A stretch of DNA of 63,892 nucleotides, taken from NCBI GenBank assembly GCA_033296885.1, contig MU864035.1:1-63892 (forward strand). The letters are read 5' to 3'. Positions 1 to 10,899 of the stretch are shown here, piece by piece. The number at the start of each line of letters is the position of its first letter. Position 1 is the stretch's first letter. Origin of the DNA: Triangularia verruculosa (Eukaryota > Ascomycota > Sordariomycetes > Sordariales > Podosporaceae). The position numbers and the translations under genes are program-made. The notes under the pieces are model-generated. The model made no database searches, had not been told where the DNA came from, and saw only the letters and a program-made list of their open reading frames with translations.

Positions 1-1000
1 CCAGTACCCTAGCAGTGAGCTTTAGGTATCGTGTGTGACAATTCCGCTGCACTAGAGAGCACTGTAAGTGCCTACCGTTACAGGGCCCTTAGGCCCGTAT
101 ACGGCTCATACCTTTTCAATAAAGAAGTTAAAAACTTTTAAAGGTAATACCTTTTATTTTAGATTTTCTACCTAACGAAATCTTTTTAAATAAAAATATA
201 TTACCCCGGAATTAAAGGAGCCCCGGACCGTTATCTCGAAGGTAGTAATATCGGTATTATTAAAAAAGCCGGAGGATTTAAACTTTTTATATTAACTTAT
301 ATTTAATAGAACCCCCTCGGAATTACTTACTTTAATATTACTTACCCCTTTCTATATAAATTTAAATGGTTTAATAAAAGAAAATGGCGAAGTTATTAAT
401 AATTTTACAAACTTAAAATAGTAAAACGATAAAAAAAAAAAAGTAAAAGAAAAGTAAAAAATAAATTAATAGTTAAATAATTATATAAAGTTATTTTTAA
501 TTATTTATTAAAATCTTTTATAGTAATTATATAATTAAATTAACGATTAAAATAATAACGGTTTTAATTAATTAAAAAAACGTTAATTATATAAGAAAAT
601 AATGGAAAATAATAAATTCGTCGTTTTCTGTTATTTCAGAAGTAATAGGTTAATTAAAATATAGGTAACGTTAATATTAGTTATAAGTAAGTATTAGATA
701 TAGAATTTAATTATTTTCAGGGTATAATTAAGTATTAATTTAAACCGTTAAGAAAACTCGATATATTAATTTTAATATAATAATATATATTTATATATAA
801 AATTATATAGGATTTAAATATAGGTTTAATTTTTTAATAGTTAATATAGCTTTAAAGTAGTGGTATTAGTAGCTGTTGGTTAATAGCGATGTCTGTTATA
901 ACCGAAATCCCTATATAAAAGTGGGCCAGGTGTACCCCTAAGATCTGGGGGGTACACCCCTAAAATATCCCTAAATTAATTAATACTTCAATCTAACTAT
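1..1000. repeat. AT-rich RIP-degraded repeat block (left edge)
   Basis: From about position 120 to 900 the sequence is extremely AT-rich and TpA-rich, with no sustained reading frame on either strand, as expected for a repeat mutated by RIP. The first 120 bases and the last 100 are more balanced. Near the right border a perfect 10-bp inverted repeat (929-938 and 949-958, GGTGTACCCC and its complement) could be the eroded end of a DNA transposon or a simple hairpin. The element family cannot be named from this fragment. Confidence 0.75.
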
Positions 1001-1119
1001 TAGGTTCTTTACTATACACTATTACTGTAGATATTCTCAACAGTCGAAATCTTCTTCCTGATCCGCTCGAAGTACTCGAAGAAATTGTCCAAGTGACAAA
1101 ACTTTAAGATCTTGATAAG

Positions 1120-2763
1120 ATGCCTGCCAACGACAATACATATACGAGGCTCATCATTCTCTACCAAGCTCGAGCAGAGAAGCTCCGGTTCGAAGACCGA
1201 CTATCGGATGCTTGCATGATTTTCACTCGGCTCATCAGAGCATTCTCAGATTCAGTAGGCCATCTTGCTGTCCCAACTCTTCAGGCGAGAAGCTCAATGG
1301 AGAATTTTGCAACTCAGATGGTTGAGGCAGCACAAGCTGTCTCACAACTTGACGAGCACAGGCCGCAAGAGCCTCGACAGCCATTCAGGCTGCATGCTGC
1401 AACTGCCAGAGGGCTCATCGGTCAAGTCCTTGATGCCCTCGTTGCGGGTATTGGTGTCAATACCTTCAATGCCGAGGGAGAGAAACCGATAAAAATAGCT
1501 ATCAAGCATGGACATTCGGATATCTTACGACTTCTCCTCTTTTACGGGGCTGAGGTAGACCGCAGCGTCCTCTCGTTTGCCATCGATGAGCGAGGCAATG
1601 GACGTTATCTCAACGGAGCCGAGGTTGTGCGGATCCTGCTGCTTAACCTGAAAAGTCGGACGAGCGTGCTTCTGGAAGCCTGCGAGAAAGGATATGGTAT
1701 GGTAGAGCTACTGGTGGATATGGGCCTCGAGACTGAATGTCAAGATTCAGCGGGTCTGAAGCCGTTGCACCTGGCCGCCATGCAAGGCCATGTGGAGGTG
1801 GTTCGCATTTTGCTCACACGCAAAGCGAAAGTACATGCATCGTCAAAGGAAGGACAGAAAGCGATACATTTGGCGTCTAAAAATGGCCATGAGGAAGTGA
1901 TTCGACTTCTGCTCGATTTTGGGGCTGACGTAGGGGATCGGGACGAGAAGAAACGAACCCCCTTGCATTATGCAGCGAGCAACGGACACCTCGGCGCTGT
2001 TAAGCTGCTGGTGGCTGCTGGAGCGAACCCAAACGCCGCGGAAGACGAGAAGTTCCTCACTCCGCTTCACATGGCGGCCATAGAAAACCACGGCGAGGTC
2101 ATCCAGTGGCTCCTATCCTCGGGAGGCGCCAATCCAGATGCCAGAGCGTCTTATCTTCGACCCGACGGAAGAAATGTCGAGGAGAACTTCACTGCCCTTC
2201 ACATTGCAGCCTTAATCCACCATTTGGATGCCGTCAGAACCCTATGCCAAACAGGTCCCAAGATGCTACATGCGCGAGACAAATGGGGTCAGACTCCGCT
2301 CATCATTGCATCCCGCGAGGACCAGTCACAAACACTGGCCCATTTCATGCTTGAGCACGGTGCTGACGCATTAGCACAGGAGGATTCGGGTCGAACCTCC
2401 CTCGAGTACGCAGCATGGTCTGGTTTTGAAGTAACAACCGAGCTGCTCATCCAGAACAATGCACCGTTAGATAACGTAGACGGATTTGGCCGGATGGCGC
2501 TGCATTATGCTGCCATGCGCAACCATCAGAACGTTGCCGAGATTCTCATCAACAAGGGTGTGAGTCTCAATGCCACAGACAAAGATGGCTGGACCCCGTT
2601 ACACTATGCCTTTTCAGCAGGGAGCGCCGAAGTTGCTAGTCTTCTTGTGGGAAGGGGTGCAGATACTGAGTGCAAAGATCGTCTCGACCATGTTCCTGAG
2701 TTTTATTCAACTGACAGACTGGAGGTAAATTTCTGGACCAGGGCCTTGCCACCACCATATTGA
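1120..2763 (+). CDS. Ankyrin-repeat protein
   Basis: A single uninterrupted frame of 547 residues beginning at a true ATG. The first 90 residues or so are not repeat-like. From about residue 90 to 530 there are roughly a dozen ankyrin-type units of about 33 residues, recognisable by motifs such as TPLHYAA-NGH, PLHLAAMQGHVEVVRILL and GANPNA. Ankyrin arrays mediate protein-protein binding; no catalytic domain is visible. Fungal proteins of this kind often carry an N-terminal NACHT or F-box effector module, but this one shows neither and could be a detached C-terminal half. The last 25 residues lose the repeat pattern, so the end may be truncated. It lies tail-to-tail with the MFS gene (75 bp apart) and beside a RIP-degraded block. 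The family is clear; the cellular role is unknown. Confidence 0.8.
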   Translation: MPANDNTYTRLIILYQARAEKLRFEDRLSDACMIFTRLIRAFSDSVGHLAVPTLQARSSMENFATQMVEAAQAVSQLDEHRPQEPRQPFRLHAATARGLIGQVLDALVAGIGVNTFNAEGEKPIKIAIKHGHSDILRLLLFYGAEVDRSVLSFAIDERGNGRYLNGAEVVRILLLNLKSRTSVLLEACEKGYGMVELLVDMGLETECQDSAGLKPLHLAAMQGHVEVVRILLTRKAKVHASSKEGQKAIHLASKNGHEEVIRLLLDFGADVGDRDEKKRTPLHYAASNGHLGAVKLLVAAGANPNAAEDEKFLTPLHMAAIENHGEVIQWLLSSGGANPDARASYLRPDGRNVEENFTALHIAALIHHLDAVRTLCQTGPKMLHARDKWGQTPLIIASREDQSQTLAHFMLEHGADALAQEDSGRTSLEYAAWSGFEVTTELLIQNNAPLDNVDGFGRMALHYAAMRNHQNVAEILINKGVSLNATDKDGWTPLHYAFSAGSAEVASLLVGRGADTECKDRLDHVPEFYSTDRLEVNFWTRALPPPY

Positions 2764-2837
2764 AGTCTAAAAACATCGACCAATTCGACCACAATCGGCA
2801 CATACTTGCAGTCCCCCAAGGCCCGTGCTGACACCTT

Positions 2838-4502
2838 TCATAAAATATACATGAAGTCCGGGTTGGCGTCGCCCAAGTCTCCAATCTCTTCTTCTGTCAA
2901 ACCTGTCAACCGATCGTTCAGCAGCCCCTGTTGCCGGTCGCGGTTCTGGGAGGACAAATGGCGACGAAGCACGTAACTTCCAAGACCTAAGAAAAGCGCA
3001 AGATAACCGATCACGGTTATGTGGCCGATAAGGAAACGCGGAGCACCGAACCAAAGGTTGCAGGACACAAGTCCATTCAGGTTCCCCCATCCGATAACCA
3101 AGCCGAGAACAATACCACGTTTGTAGGATCCTTCTGTATTGTTGGCCACCCACGCAATGGTGAGCGGAATGCTGGCATATACGCCGATTGTGCCGAAGAA
3201 GGAACCCATGTACTGTACAATTGCATTTGACGAGGCAGCCAGAAGGATGAATCCAAGGATACCAATGCAGGCAAGACCCATGTTGTAAATGCCACGTTTG
3301 TGGTATCGATCACTGAATACGCCGACAAGAATCGTCACGAGAGCTGCAGCAGCATAGGGAGGTACACTTAGAAGTTGGTTCTTGATGACTTGTGAAGGGT
3401 CGGTGAAGGAAAGATTCGAGATAATAGTCGGGAGGAAGAGACTGATGCTGTAGAGAGGCATGATAGGACCCATGAACACAATCATGGCGAGGTAGGTCTT
3501 TTTGTCCTTGAGAGCCTGCCAAACATATAGCATCTTGAACTCCTCGTGATGGGCCGAGCTCTGTTTGTCTTGTGTCAACCTAAAGAGTACGCGCGCACGA
3601 TCGGCTTCAGAGAGGAACTTTGCTGTGTCAGGGAAGTCGTGCACCATCCAGAAGGACGCAAAAGCCACAAGGATGGTAAAGGCGCCTTCGAGAATGAAGA
3701 TCCAACGCCAACCAGCTAAGCCACCAATACCGTCCATCTTTGAGATCGCAGCGGCAAGAAGACCACCGAAGGACCCGGCGAGTGCGGCGAATGAGAAGAA
3801 CAGAGCCTGAATCACAGCAGTTGGTCAGCTTTGGTGCGTTTGTAGCGGTTGTTTGGAGGAAAGAAAACCTACAGCACGCAAGGCGAATTCATCTCGCCGG
3901 TACCAACAGGAGATGAAATAGTTGACACCGGGATAAAGTCCGGACTCGAAAACGCCCAGAAAAAACCGTGCTGCCATGAGCCCGCTCCAGTTCTGTACAA
4001 ATCCCATGGCGGTCATGCACGTGCCCCAGCCAATCCTACATACACAGTTAGAAGACTGATAGATATCGCTATGAGAGCAAACCTGCTTACATGATGAGAG
4101 GCAAAAATATCGAAGGACGCATTCGCTTCAGTAAGACGTTGGCAACGGCCTCGAACGATGCGTAGGCCACAAAGAAGATCATGAGTGTGGCACTGTACCC
4201 CATGTTGGACATGACCACCTGCTTCGTCATGTTGTCGATCTTGGCGTTCCCGATATTGGTGCGGTCCAAAAAAGCAAGGAGGTACAAGAAGCAGAGCCAT
4301 GGCAAAAGGGTGAGATCCAGATGACGAACCAACTTTCGCTCCTACAGCGATAGACAAGTTAGATACAGGAGACCAGCAGCCTGGTAGATAGGCAATCATT
4401 GTTTTCAAAGACGATGATGATACATACCACGGCAGCTCTCTCCGCCGCCGACAACCCGGCGTCGGGATCCTCTCCCTTAACGACGAGGGACAGCGCTGCC
4501 AT
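2838..4502 (-). CDS. MFS transporter, anion:cation symporter (Dal5/Tna1-like) family
   Basis: A plasma-membrane permease assembled from four exons: 4502-4428, 4341-4091, 4035-3873 and 3806-2838, giving 485 residues. All introns have GT/AG ends and the phases close. The family hallmark appears at the start of exon 2 (ERKLVRHLDL-LLPW, then FLDRTNIGNAK). Around twelve hydrophobic segments follow, with the MIGWGTCMTA and ARFFLGVFESGLYPG motifs of the allantoate/nicotinate permease group. Members of this family import small carboxylates or vitamins with protons; the substrate cannot be read from sequence. The start (MAALSLVV) gives the usual short cytoplasmic N-terminus. The transposon nest begins 514 bp upstream of the start codon. 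Once that nest is removed the gene sits next to the SDR/PKS genes, so cluster membership is possible but unproven. Confidence 0.9.
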
Positions 4503-5011
4503 AGTTCTACCTGTTGATTCTACTTGGCTGGGTGTGTTCTTCCCATGTACCTTAGGTAAATGGGGATGGGGATGAGGATGCGGATGGTGTTGGTGTTGGT
4601 GGAACAATAGGAAAGTAGGATTCGATGGATACTGGTGTTGGTTGGCAATGTGCTAAGAGAATCAGTCCATTTCTGTCACCGGGGGCCTCTGTCTCTGGCC
4701 TGCTTGTGACGTGGTTCAAGACATGGTGAGGGAGGTGCCACTTGCTGAGGTATTCACCCGACTCTGGTTGCGTCACGAGCCATCGGCGACTGCCTGGTCC
4801 AGTATGACGGGATGGGTATGTCTTAACTTTTGAAGGAAGGCACGACTGCACTGCCGCCTTGAATTGCTCTCATCACAAATTGCCTTGCCTTATGTACCTA
4901 ATTACAATGATATTAAAAGAGCAGAATCTTCCGTCACTTCACTCCATTTCCGTCCCCATCATCCCCCCCATTTCAAGCACCAGCTTGAGCCCTTGGGAAG
5001 GAAAATCGTCG
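4503..5011. other. Upstream region of the MFS gene
   Basis: Balanced-composition DNA with no convincing gene. It should hold the MFS promoter (read leftwards). It contains a C/A-rich stretch around 4560-4640 that translates only into His/Pro repeats. It ends exactly at the AGACG target-site duplication of the outer LTR element. Confidence 0.5.
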
Positions 5012-5016
5012 AGACG

Positions 5017-5346
5017 TGTCACACGGCCAACAACCAACCGGCCACATCACGGCCCAACAACCACCAACCTACACGTTGTAAGCCAACCATTGGAAGTAAA
5101 GCAGTTAATTAGAGGCATGGAGGGTACTAAAGGAATCCTATTAGCCCAGTAGTAAATTAAAAGACTTAGCAGTAGCCTAAGGCAAAGAAGGTACAGACTA
5201 CTTAACGGGGGATAAATATATATTTAAAATTACTATATTATTCTAAGTCTTCTTCTTCTTTTCTTTATTATAAACTTCGAAACTATTAAAGATTATTATT
5301 ATAATTAAACTACTATTTTAAACCCTATATTATAGCTTTTATTATA
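5017..5346. repeat. Left LTR of the TRIM-like element
   Basis: 330-bp direct repeat partner of 15209-15538. Its outer half (5017 to about 5200) keeps normal GC, while its inner half is RIP-mutated. The adjacent AGACG at 5012-5016 is the target-site duplication. Confidence 0.85.
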
Positions 5347-5402
5347 TATAATTTTTAATTATTTAAAATTCGATATATTATACTATTATTAATTATTATT
5401 TA

Positions 5403-5448
5403 ACGTACGTGATAAGCGAGCGCAACAGATAAGCGAGCGCAACACTTT
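5403..5448 (+). repeat. Left terminal inverted repeat of pogo/Fot copy A
   Basis: Nine terminal bases (5403-5411) are followed by two tandem 17-bp units (5412-5428, 5429-5445) sharing ATAAGCGAGCGCAACA, then TTT. Its inverted partner is 14733-14778. Confidence 0.88.
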
Positions 5449-5496
5449 CCACGCGTCGTACCACCTCCGCCTTCAACACTTATTTCCTCCACAATC

Positions 5497-6089
5497 TAAT
5501 ATAGTATTACCGTTAAATAAAGTACAATTAAATCTGGCTCTCCAGGCTCTTCAAAATAATAAAAAGCTAAGCTTACGAGCTACAGCTAAGATCTATAACG
5601 TTGACTATATAACTCTCTTCTACCGACGCGCCGGCCGGCCTGTACGATGCGATATTCCAGCTAACTTACGTAAGTTTATTGATCTAGAGGAGTAAACGAT
5701 TATTTAATATATAATTGAGCTCTATACGCGTACATTTTATCCTCGGCTTTGTTACGTGGAAGATATGGTTAACCGATTGTTATACGAACGCGACGCGCCT
5801 CCTATTGGCGTACAATGGGCTTATAACTTCGTTAAACGCTAGCTAGAACTTCGGACGCGTTTTACGCGTAAATATAACTACTAGAGGGCTAAATGCGAGG
5901 ATCTAAAGGTTATTAGCGAGTGGTTTACCCTTGTATAGAATACTAAGGCTAAGTACGGTATTATAGATAATAATATCTATAACTTCGACGAAACTAAGTT
6001 TATAATGGGTATTATCTTCGCGGGTATAGTAATTATAACTTCTAATGGCCGTAGTAAGGCTAAATAGGCCTAGCTTGGTAATCGCGAAT
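5497..6089 (+). pseudogene. 5' part of a pogo/Fot transposase, copy A (interrupted)
   Basis: Translation on the plus strand gives an N-terminal helix-turn-helix segment (ALQALQNNKKLSLRATAKIYNV), the RRAGRP linker, and later the DDE_1-type core motif IYNFDETKF-MG. The first catalytic Asp lies in NFDE. Several in-frame stops replace Gln/Trp/Arg codons, consistent with RIP, and the putative start is ATA. The frame is cut at 6089 by the gypsy insertion and resumes at 13605. Confidence 0.85.
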
Positions 6090-6486
6090 TGTGACGAACC
6101 CCTGTACAGAACCTCTGAAAGGGATACTCGGTTGAAGGTAACTTCTGACAATTGGTTCGGTGTAGCTAAATAGTGTATAATAAGATGTCTTAATGTAAAT
6201 ATAAGATCCCGTGAATATAAGCTGTGATTGTATACTGCGGAACTATCTACAAGTTATCTAGTTCCTCCGTATATATAGACCTATTGCCAAGACCCGGATT
6301 ATTCTATCCTTCGAGAATTATGGTTAACTCCCGAGGATTATAATGATTCCTAGGAATTATTTATAATTCCTCGTATCCTAGATAATCCTCTTTCTATTAG
6401 TTTATCCTCCTTTCCTTTAATTAACTACCGTGCCTTCTCTTTCCTATTAGTTATTCTCCTCGGATATCCACATTATATTCGTAATA
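6090..6486 (-). repeat. 3' LTR of the gypsy element (element orientation)
   Basis: 397-bp direct repeat partner of 13203-13599 with no length difference. The outer left half keeps CpA/CpG dinucleotides that are mutated in the other copy. CGAAT duplication is at 6085-6089. Confidence 0.92.
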
Positions 6487-6506
6487 CGATACTCCCCCTC
6501 CTAGGT
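6487..6506 (-). other. Polypurine tract of the gypsy element
   Basis: On the minus strand the sequence immediately before the 3' LTR reads CTAGGAGGGGGAGTATCG. A purine run at this exact place is the expected plus-strand primer site and fixes the orientation of the element independently of the coding remnants. Confidence 0.7.
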
Positions 6507-6594
6507 CGACGTCTCGGCGACCTTATTTAAAACCTTTTACTAATAACTATCCTTTCTTAATGTAAGTCCTCCTCTTTATCTTTTTACTACTATA

Positions 6595-7210
6595 ATGTCT
6601 AACCGCGTAAGTAAACTTAAGCGTTCGATAACGTTAATTCGTATCGATCTCGCAACGAAAATACTGCGTCGTCCTTTCGCCATATTAACCCCTTATTCTA
6701 CTTGTTTTACTTGTAATCTTCCCTATATCGTATCGCCCTCCGAGTCCTTCCGTTGCCTTAAGTATATCCGTCGAGCTCTCTTACTTTGCGACGTTTTTAG
6801 AGTAACTCCTCGTTAATTATTCTATATTATCTTTTAATACGATACTATAGAGGCGGAGCTCGAATTTACTAAAGAGTAAGTGGAGGTTACCGCTGTAAAT
6901 ATCCGTTATATTTAGGAAAAGGCCGAAGTTGCGAATGAAAAGGTTCGGCGTTTGCGTAAATAGAAGAAAATATAGTACGAGAAGATATTACGGGTTATAT
7001 CCCGGGGTTTTAATACCGTAGAGGAATTAGAAGAGCTAAAGCACTAAAAAGCCGCTAGTAAAGTTGCTTCCCTACCTCCGTTAAACCCCTCCTTTAACTA
7101 GGCCTTTATACCGTTAGACTGGCTGGGCCAAGACTTCTCCGGCGGGTTCGTCGATTCCGTAAGTGACTCGGGTCTTAATCTATTACCGGGCTTACTTTCT
7201 TTAGCCTCCT
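6595..7210 (+). pseudogene. Antisense ORF (aORF) remnant with Cys-rich motif inside the gypsy element
   Basis: Between integrase and the 3' LTR there is a reading frame on the strand opposite to gag-pol. It opens at ATG 6595, stays open for 73 residues, and continues in coding-like form past RIP-type stops to about 7210. It contains a cysteine-rich stretch (TCFTCNLPYIV, RCLKYIRRALLLCD), with Tyr at positions where Cys would be expected after RIP. Further on comes a charged, coiled-coil-like segment, then an acidic/Ser-rich tail (FSGGFVDSVSDSG). Similar antisense frames are known from some plant gypsy lineages, and I recall comparable proteins from fungal elements. The function is unknown. Confidence 0.5.
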
Positions 7211-7499
7211 AAGGTTCCTCCGATAGAATCCTTTTAACCTTTCTAGGTAATTAAGGTTTGTGGTACTAGTTATAGATAGGTTCTTGGGTCCCTGTTAACC
7301 TTGTGGTATAGCGTGTAGTACGTCGATTACTGCGTCGGAGGTGCGGGTTCGATTTCCGTCGAAATTGTCCGTACTCCAGGTTTAGGAATATCTTTCCTGA
7401 CTTTAGGGTGCGCTCTTTTTATTTAGGTCGGTCTGGGTATTACCGGTGGAATTCTTTTAATTTATCGGAGTAGTTTAAATTCCCTACCGGTTCCTACGA

Positions 7500-10450
7500 A
7501 TTATCTATAGTTAAGTAATCTAACTAGCTAACTAAGTATTTTAATTACCCTTAATTAATCCGTAAATCCAATACTTCTTCTATATTATATTCTTTTTCTT
7601 CGTCTTCTACTACCTTTAGAGTATTGGTTTTACTTATTAGTAATATAGGTTCTAGAAGTAAGATATAAAAGGTGTGTAACTGTAGGCGTATTGTACTAGG
7701 TAGCTTCAGCTCGTACGCCGTTTCCGATATCTTCTTTTTAACCTTAAATAATCCTATTTACCTATAGTCTAATTTCTTACTTAGTCTCTTTATGCGTAGG
7801 TTACGTATTAATAAAAACACTTTATTCCCTTTCTTTAAGCGAAGTTCTTCGAGCCGTTTAATATTATAGTACTTGCGTATACGTTCTCGAACGAACTTAA
7901 GTTCTTCCTTAAGTTTAGCGTATAGTATATGTAATTTTCCTGCCTTTACTGCTGCCCTAGGCACCTTTGCCTCTGGTCCTTACCGTAGATCTACCTTAAA
8001 ACTATAGTTCGCGAAAAATAATATAACCTTCGTTATCTCTGTAGGTACCGTATTATACGCGAACTATACCGCTAATAAGAGTTTAACCCAATTATCCTAC
8101 TCGAAATTAATATAGTTTCGAAAGTATTATTTAATAATCTAATTAAGTCTTTCCGTTTAGCCGTCCGTCTATAGGTAATATATAAATAAGGCTTTGCTTT
8201 TTATTTTTATTTATTCTATTAAAGCCTTTTAAAACTTCGATATAAATTTAGTATTATAATCCGTAATAAATTCCTTTAGCTATATATATATCGCTATAAC
8301 GTTCCGAAATACTATATCTGTTAATTATTCCGCTATTTAAGTCTCCTTATATAGTAAGAAGTATACCCACTTAGTAAGCCTGTCGACTACCGTTAAGATA
8401 CTATTGTACTTGATGCCCGTAGTTATATCCTTGGATTTTAGTAGTTTAGTAATAAAGTCTATTAATACCGAGCTTTATAGTTATTCTATTACCGGTAATA
8501 GTTCTAAGAACCCGTACGGTTTATATCTCTCTACTCTCGTTCTCCTATAAAGGTTATACTCCTATAACGTTTCTTTTATATCTTTTTTTAATCCTAGTTA
8601 ATTAAAGTATTATTTAATCTTTTCTATCGTTTTAGCCACTCCTATATATCCCCCGAGCTTCGACTCGTGGATCTCCTGAATCAGGGTCTTCCGTAGGCCT
8701 AGGTCGACGTAAGCCCTGTTATTATACCAGAGCCGGTAACGATCGTCCTTCTGAATCCCCAATAATTCCAATTATACCCATTACTTTTAATTGTTACCGT
8801 CGATATGGCCTTAATACTTGTGGGTAATAGATTTTTCTCGGTATACTGCGCAATACTCGGCCCACTGTTAAAGCAGGTGTTTAAATGTGCCTTCTGTTAT
8901 TTCTTATAATAAAGGTAGTAACTCCTTTCCTACCTTCTCTTCGTAGTAGTCCGCCCTTCTACTTAGAGCGTCTGCTCTTATATTTTTAAACCCTTTCTTA
9001 TAATAGATCTAGAAATTGAATTCTAATAAGAATTCTGACTACCTGCTTTGCCTAGCGTTAAGGACCTTGGTAATAGTGAAATACTTTAAATTCTTATAAT
9101 CCGTATAGACTTAGACCTTGTAATTAGTACCGCTGAGGTATAGTCTTTACTCCTCGAAGGCTTCGATAATAGTAAGTAGCTCTTTATTGTAGATGGGGTA
9201 ATTTTTACGTAGCCCCTTTAATTTTTTCGAAAAGAATACTACTAAATGTAATTTTTTATTTTCGTCTCGTTATCCTAACTGCCCTCCGATAGTGTAGTCG
9301 GAGGTATCTGTTTCGACCTTAAAAGGTCGTTTTAGGTTAGGGAGTTTAAGTACTGGGTCCGTTGTAATAGCGTTCTTAATAATTTAAAAAGCCTTTTTTT
9401 ACTCCTTTTCTTACTTAAATTCGGCGTTTTTCTTAGTAAGGTCGTTTAATAGTTTCGCTATAGCGCCGTAGTTCTATATAAATATCCGATAAAAGTTCGT
9501 AAATCCTAGAAACTCTCGAACCTTTGTTTTTAGCTATTCGGCCGTTTTTATTTGTAGTTTCGGTTAGTTTTTAATTACCGTAATTTTCCTTAGTTCTATT
9601 TACACTTCTCTTAGCGAAATAAAATACCCTAGGTAAACCGTTTTTTATATATAGAACTCGCTTTTATCTTTATTAACCGATAATCCGGCTCCGTATAGTA
9701 CGTCTAAAATATCCTTAACGTACTATTTATACTCCTCTAAAGTACGTAAGTAGATAAGAATATCGTCGAGGTAATAAACTGTTATCTTATCGAGGTACTA
9801 GCGAATTATATAATTAACGAGGGCCTAGAAAGTCGCTAGTATATTTATAAGCCTAAACGGTATAATAAAGTATTCGAAATGCCTATAAAGCGTGCGAAAA
9901 GCCGTCTTTTACTTGTCTCCTTCTTTAATTTGTATATGTGTATACCCGATTAGTATATTAAGTCTAGTGAACTATTATACCCCTAATAGTTAACTCCGTA
10001 GTTGCGAAATTAATAGTAGTAGGTAACCGTTCTTTATTATTTTTTGATTTAGTTATCGATAATCTATATATAGTTATAAGCTCCCGTCCTTTTTCGGTAC
10101 GAAGAAAATAGGGTATCCGGCTAGCGACGTAGATACTTTAATATACCCTCTTTTAATATTTTCGTTTAAATACTTCTGTAATTTTTTACTCTACTTATTA
10201 TTAATATAATAAACTTAAAAGAGCTTAAACTTTACTTCTTCCTTAAGTTTAATCTCGTAGTCCTATAGTCCCCTCTTCGGTAAACCTTAAAAGTATTTTA
10301 CTGTAAATACCGGATACCCCTAATATTCTACCGATATCTTCTTCTTTTTACCTTTCTTTATATTATTATAATAGGCGTATTTATCTTTTATTACTACTAT
10401 AATTTTTACTAATATAACTATTCCTACTAACCTTATTTCTTTAATTTTAC
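7500..10450 (-). pseudogene. gypsy pol remnant: reverse transcriptase, RNase H, integrase
   Basis: Minus-strand translation with RIP stops gives, in order: RT with K-TAFRTLYRHFEYFI-PF around 9860-9940 and the catalytic YYLDD box at 9750-9779 (VYYLDDILIY); RNase H with VYTDYKNLKYFT at about 9064-9110 and RADALSRRAD at about 8950-8995; an integrase zinc-binding region with IQEIHESKLGG at about 8615-8690; the integrase core with YNSILTVVDRLTKW at about 8370-8420; and the integrase C-terminal segment (KYYNIKRLEELRLKKGNKVFLL) at 7758-7964. This is a Ty3/gypsy polyprotein. It cannot be translated intact. Confidence 0.9.
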
Positions 10451-10899
10451 CGCCCTTATCGATTAAGTATATTAATACTTTTTATATCTTTTACGGTAGT
10501 ACCGTAGAGGGTACCTATCCTACACTCTACTCTCGCCGTACCCCTAATCTTCCATTATTAGTTAGATACTCCCGATATTCCCTCGGTTATAGGTAGTTAT
10601 TATCCTTTTAATTGATATCTAGGTTATAGTCCTTGTACTATAGTTACCCTAGGATTATATCCTTCTCCGGCCCTATATTTACAATATCGAAAATCACCTT
10701 TATTATCTTTCTTAATACAGTAATATCTAATAATACCGTTTCTCTAATTACTAACTACATAAGGAAAGGTCCTTTTATAATAACCTCTTCCTTCTTTTTC
10801 CTCTATAGAACTTAAATTTATTATATAAACTTAAGTAAAATTAAATCCGCTTCTACTCTACTATCTACGAGTACCTGCGTTTAAAAACTCTTCTATTAC

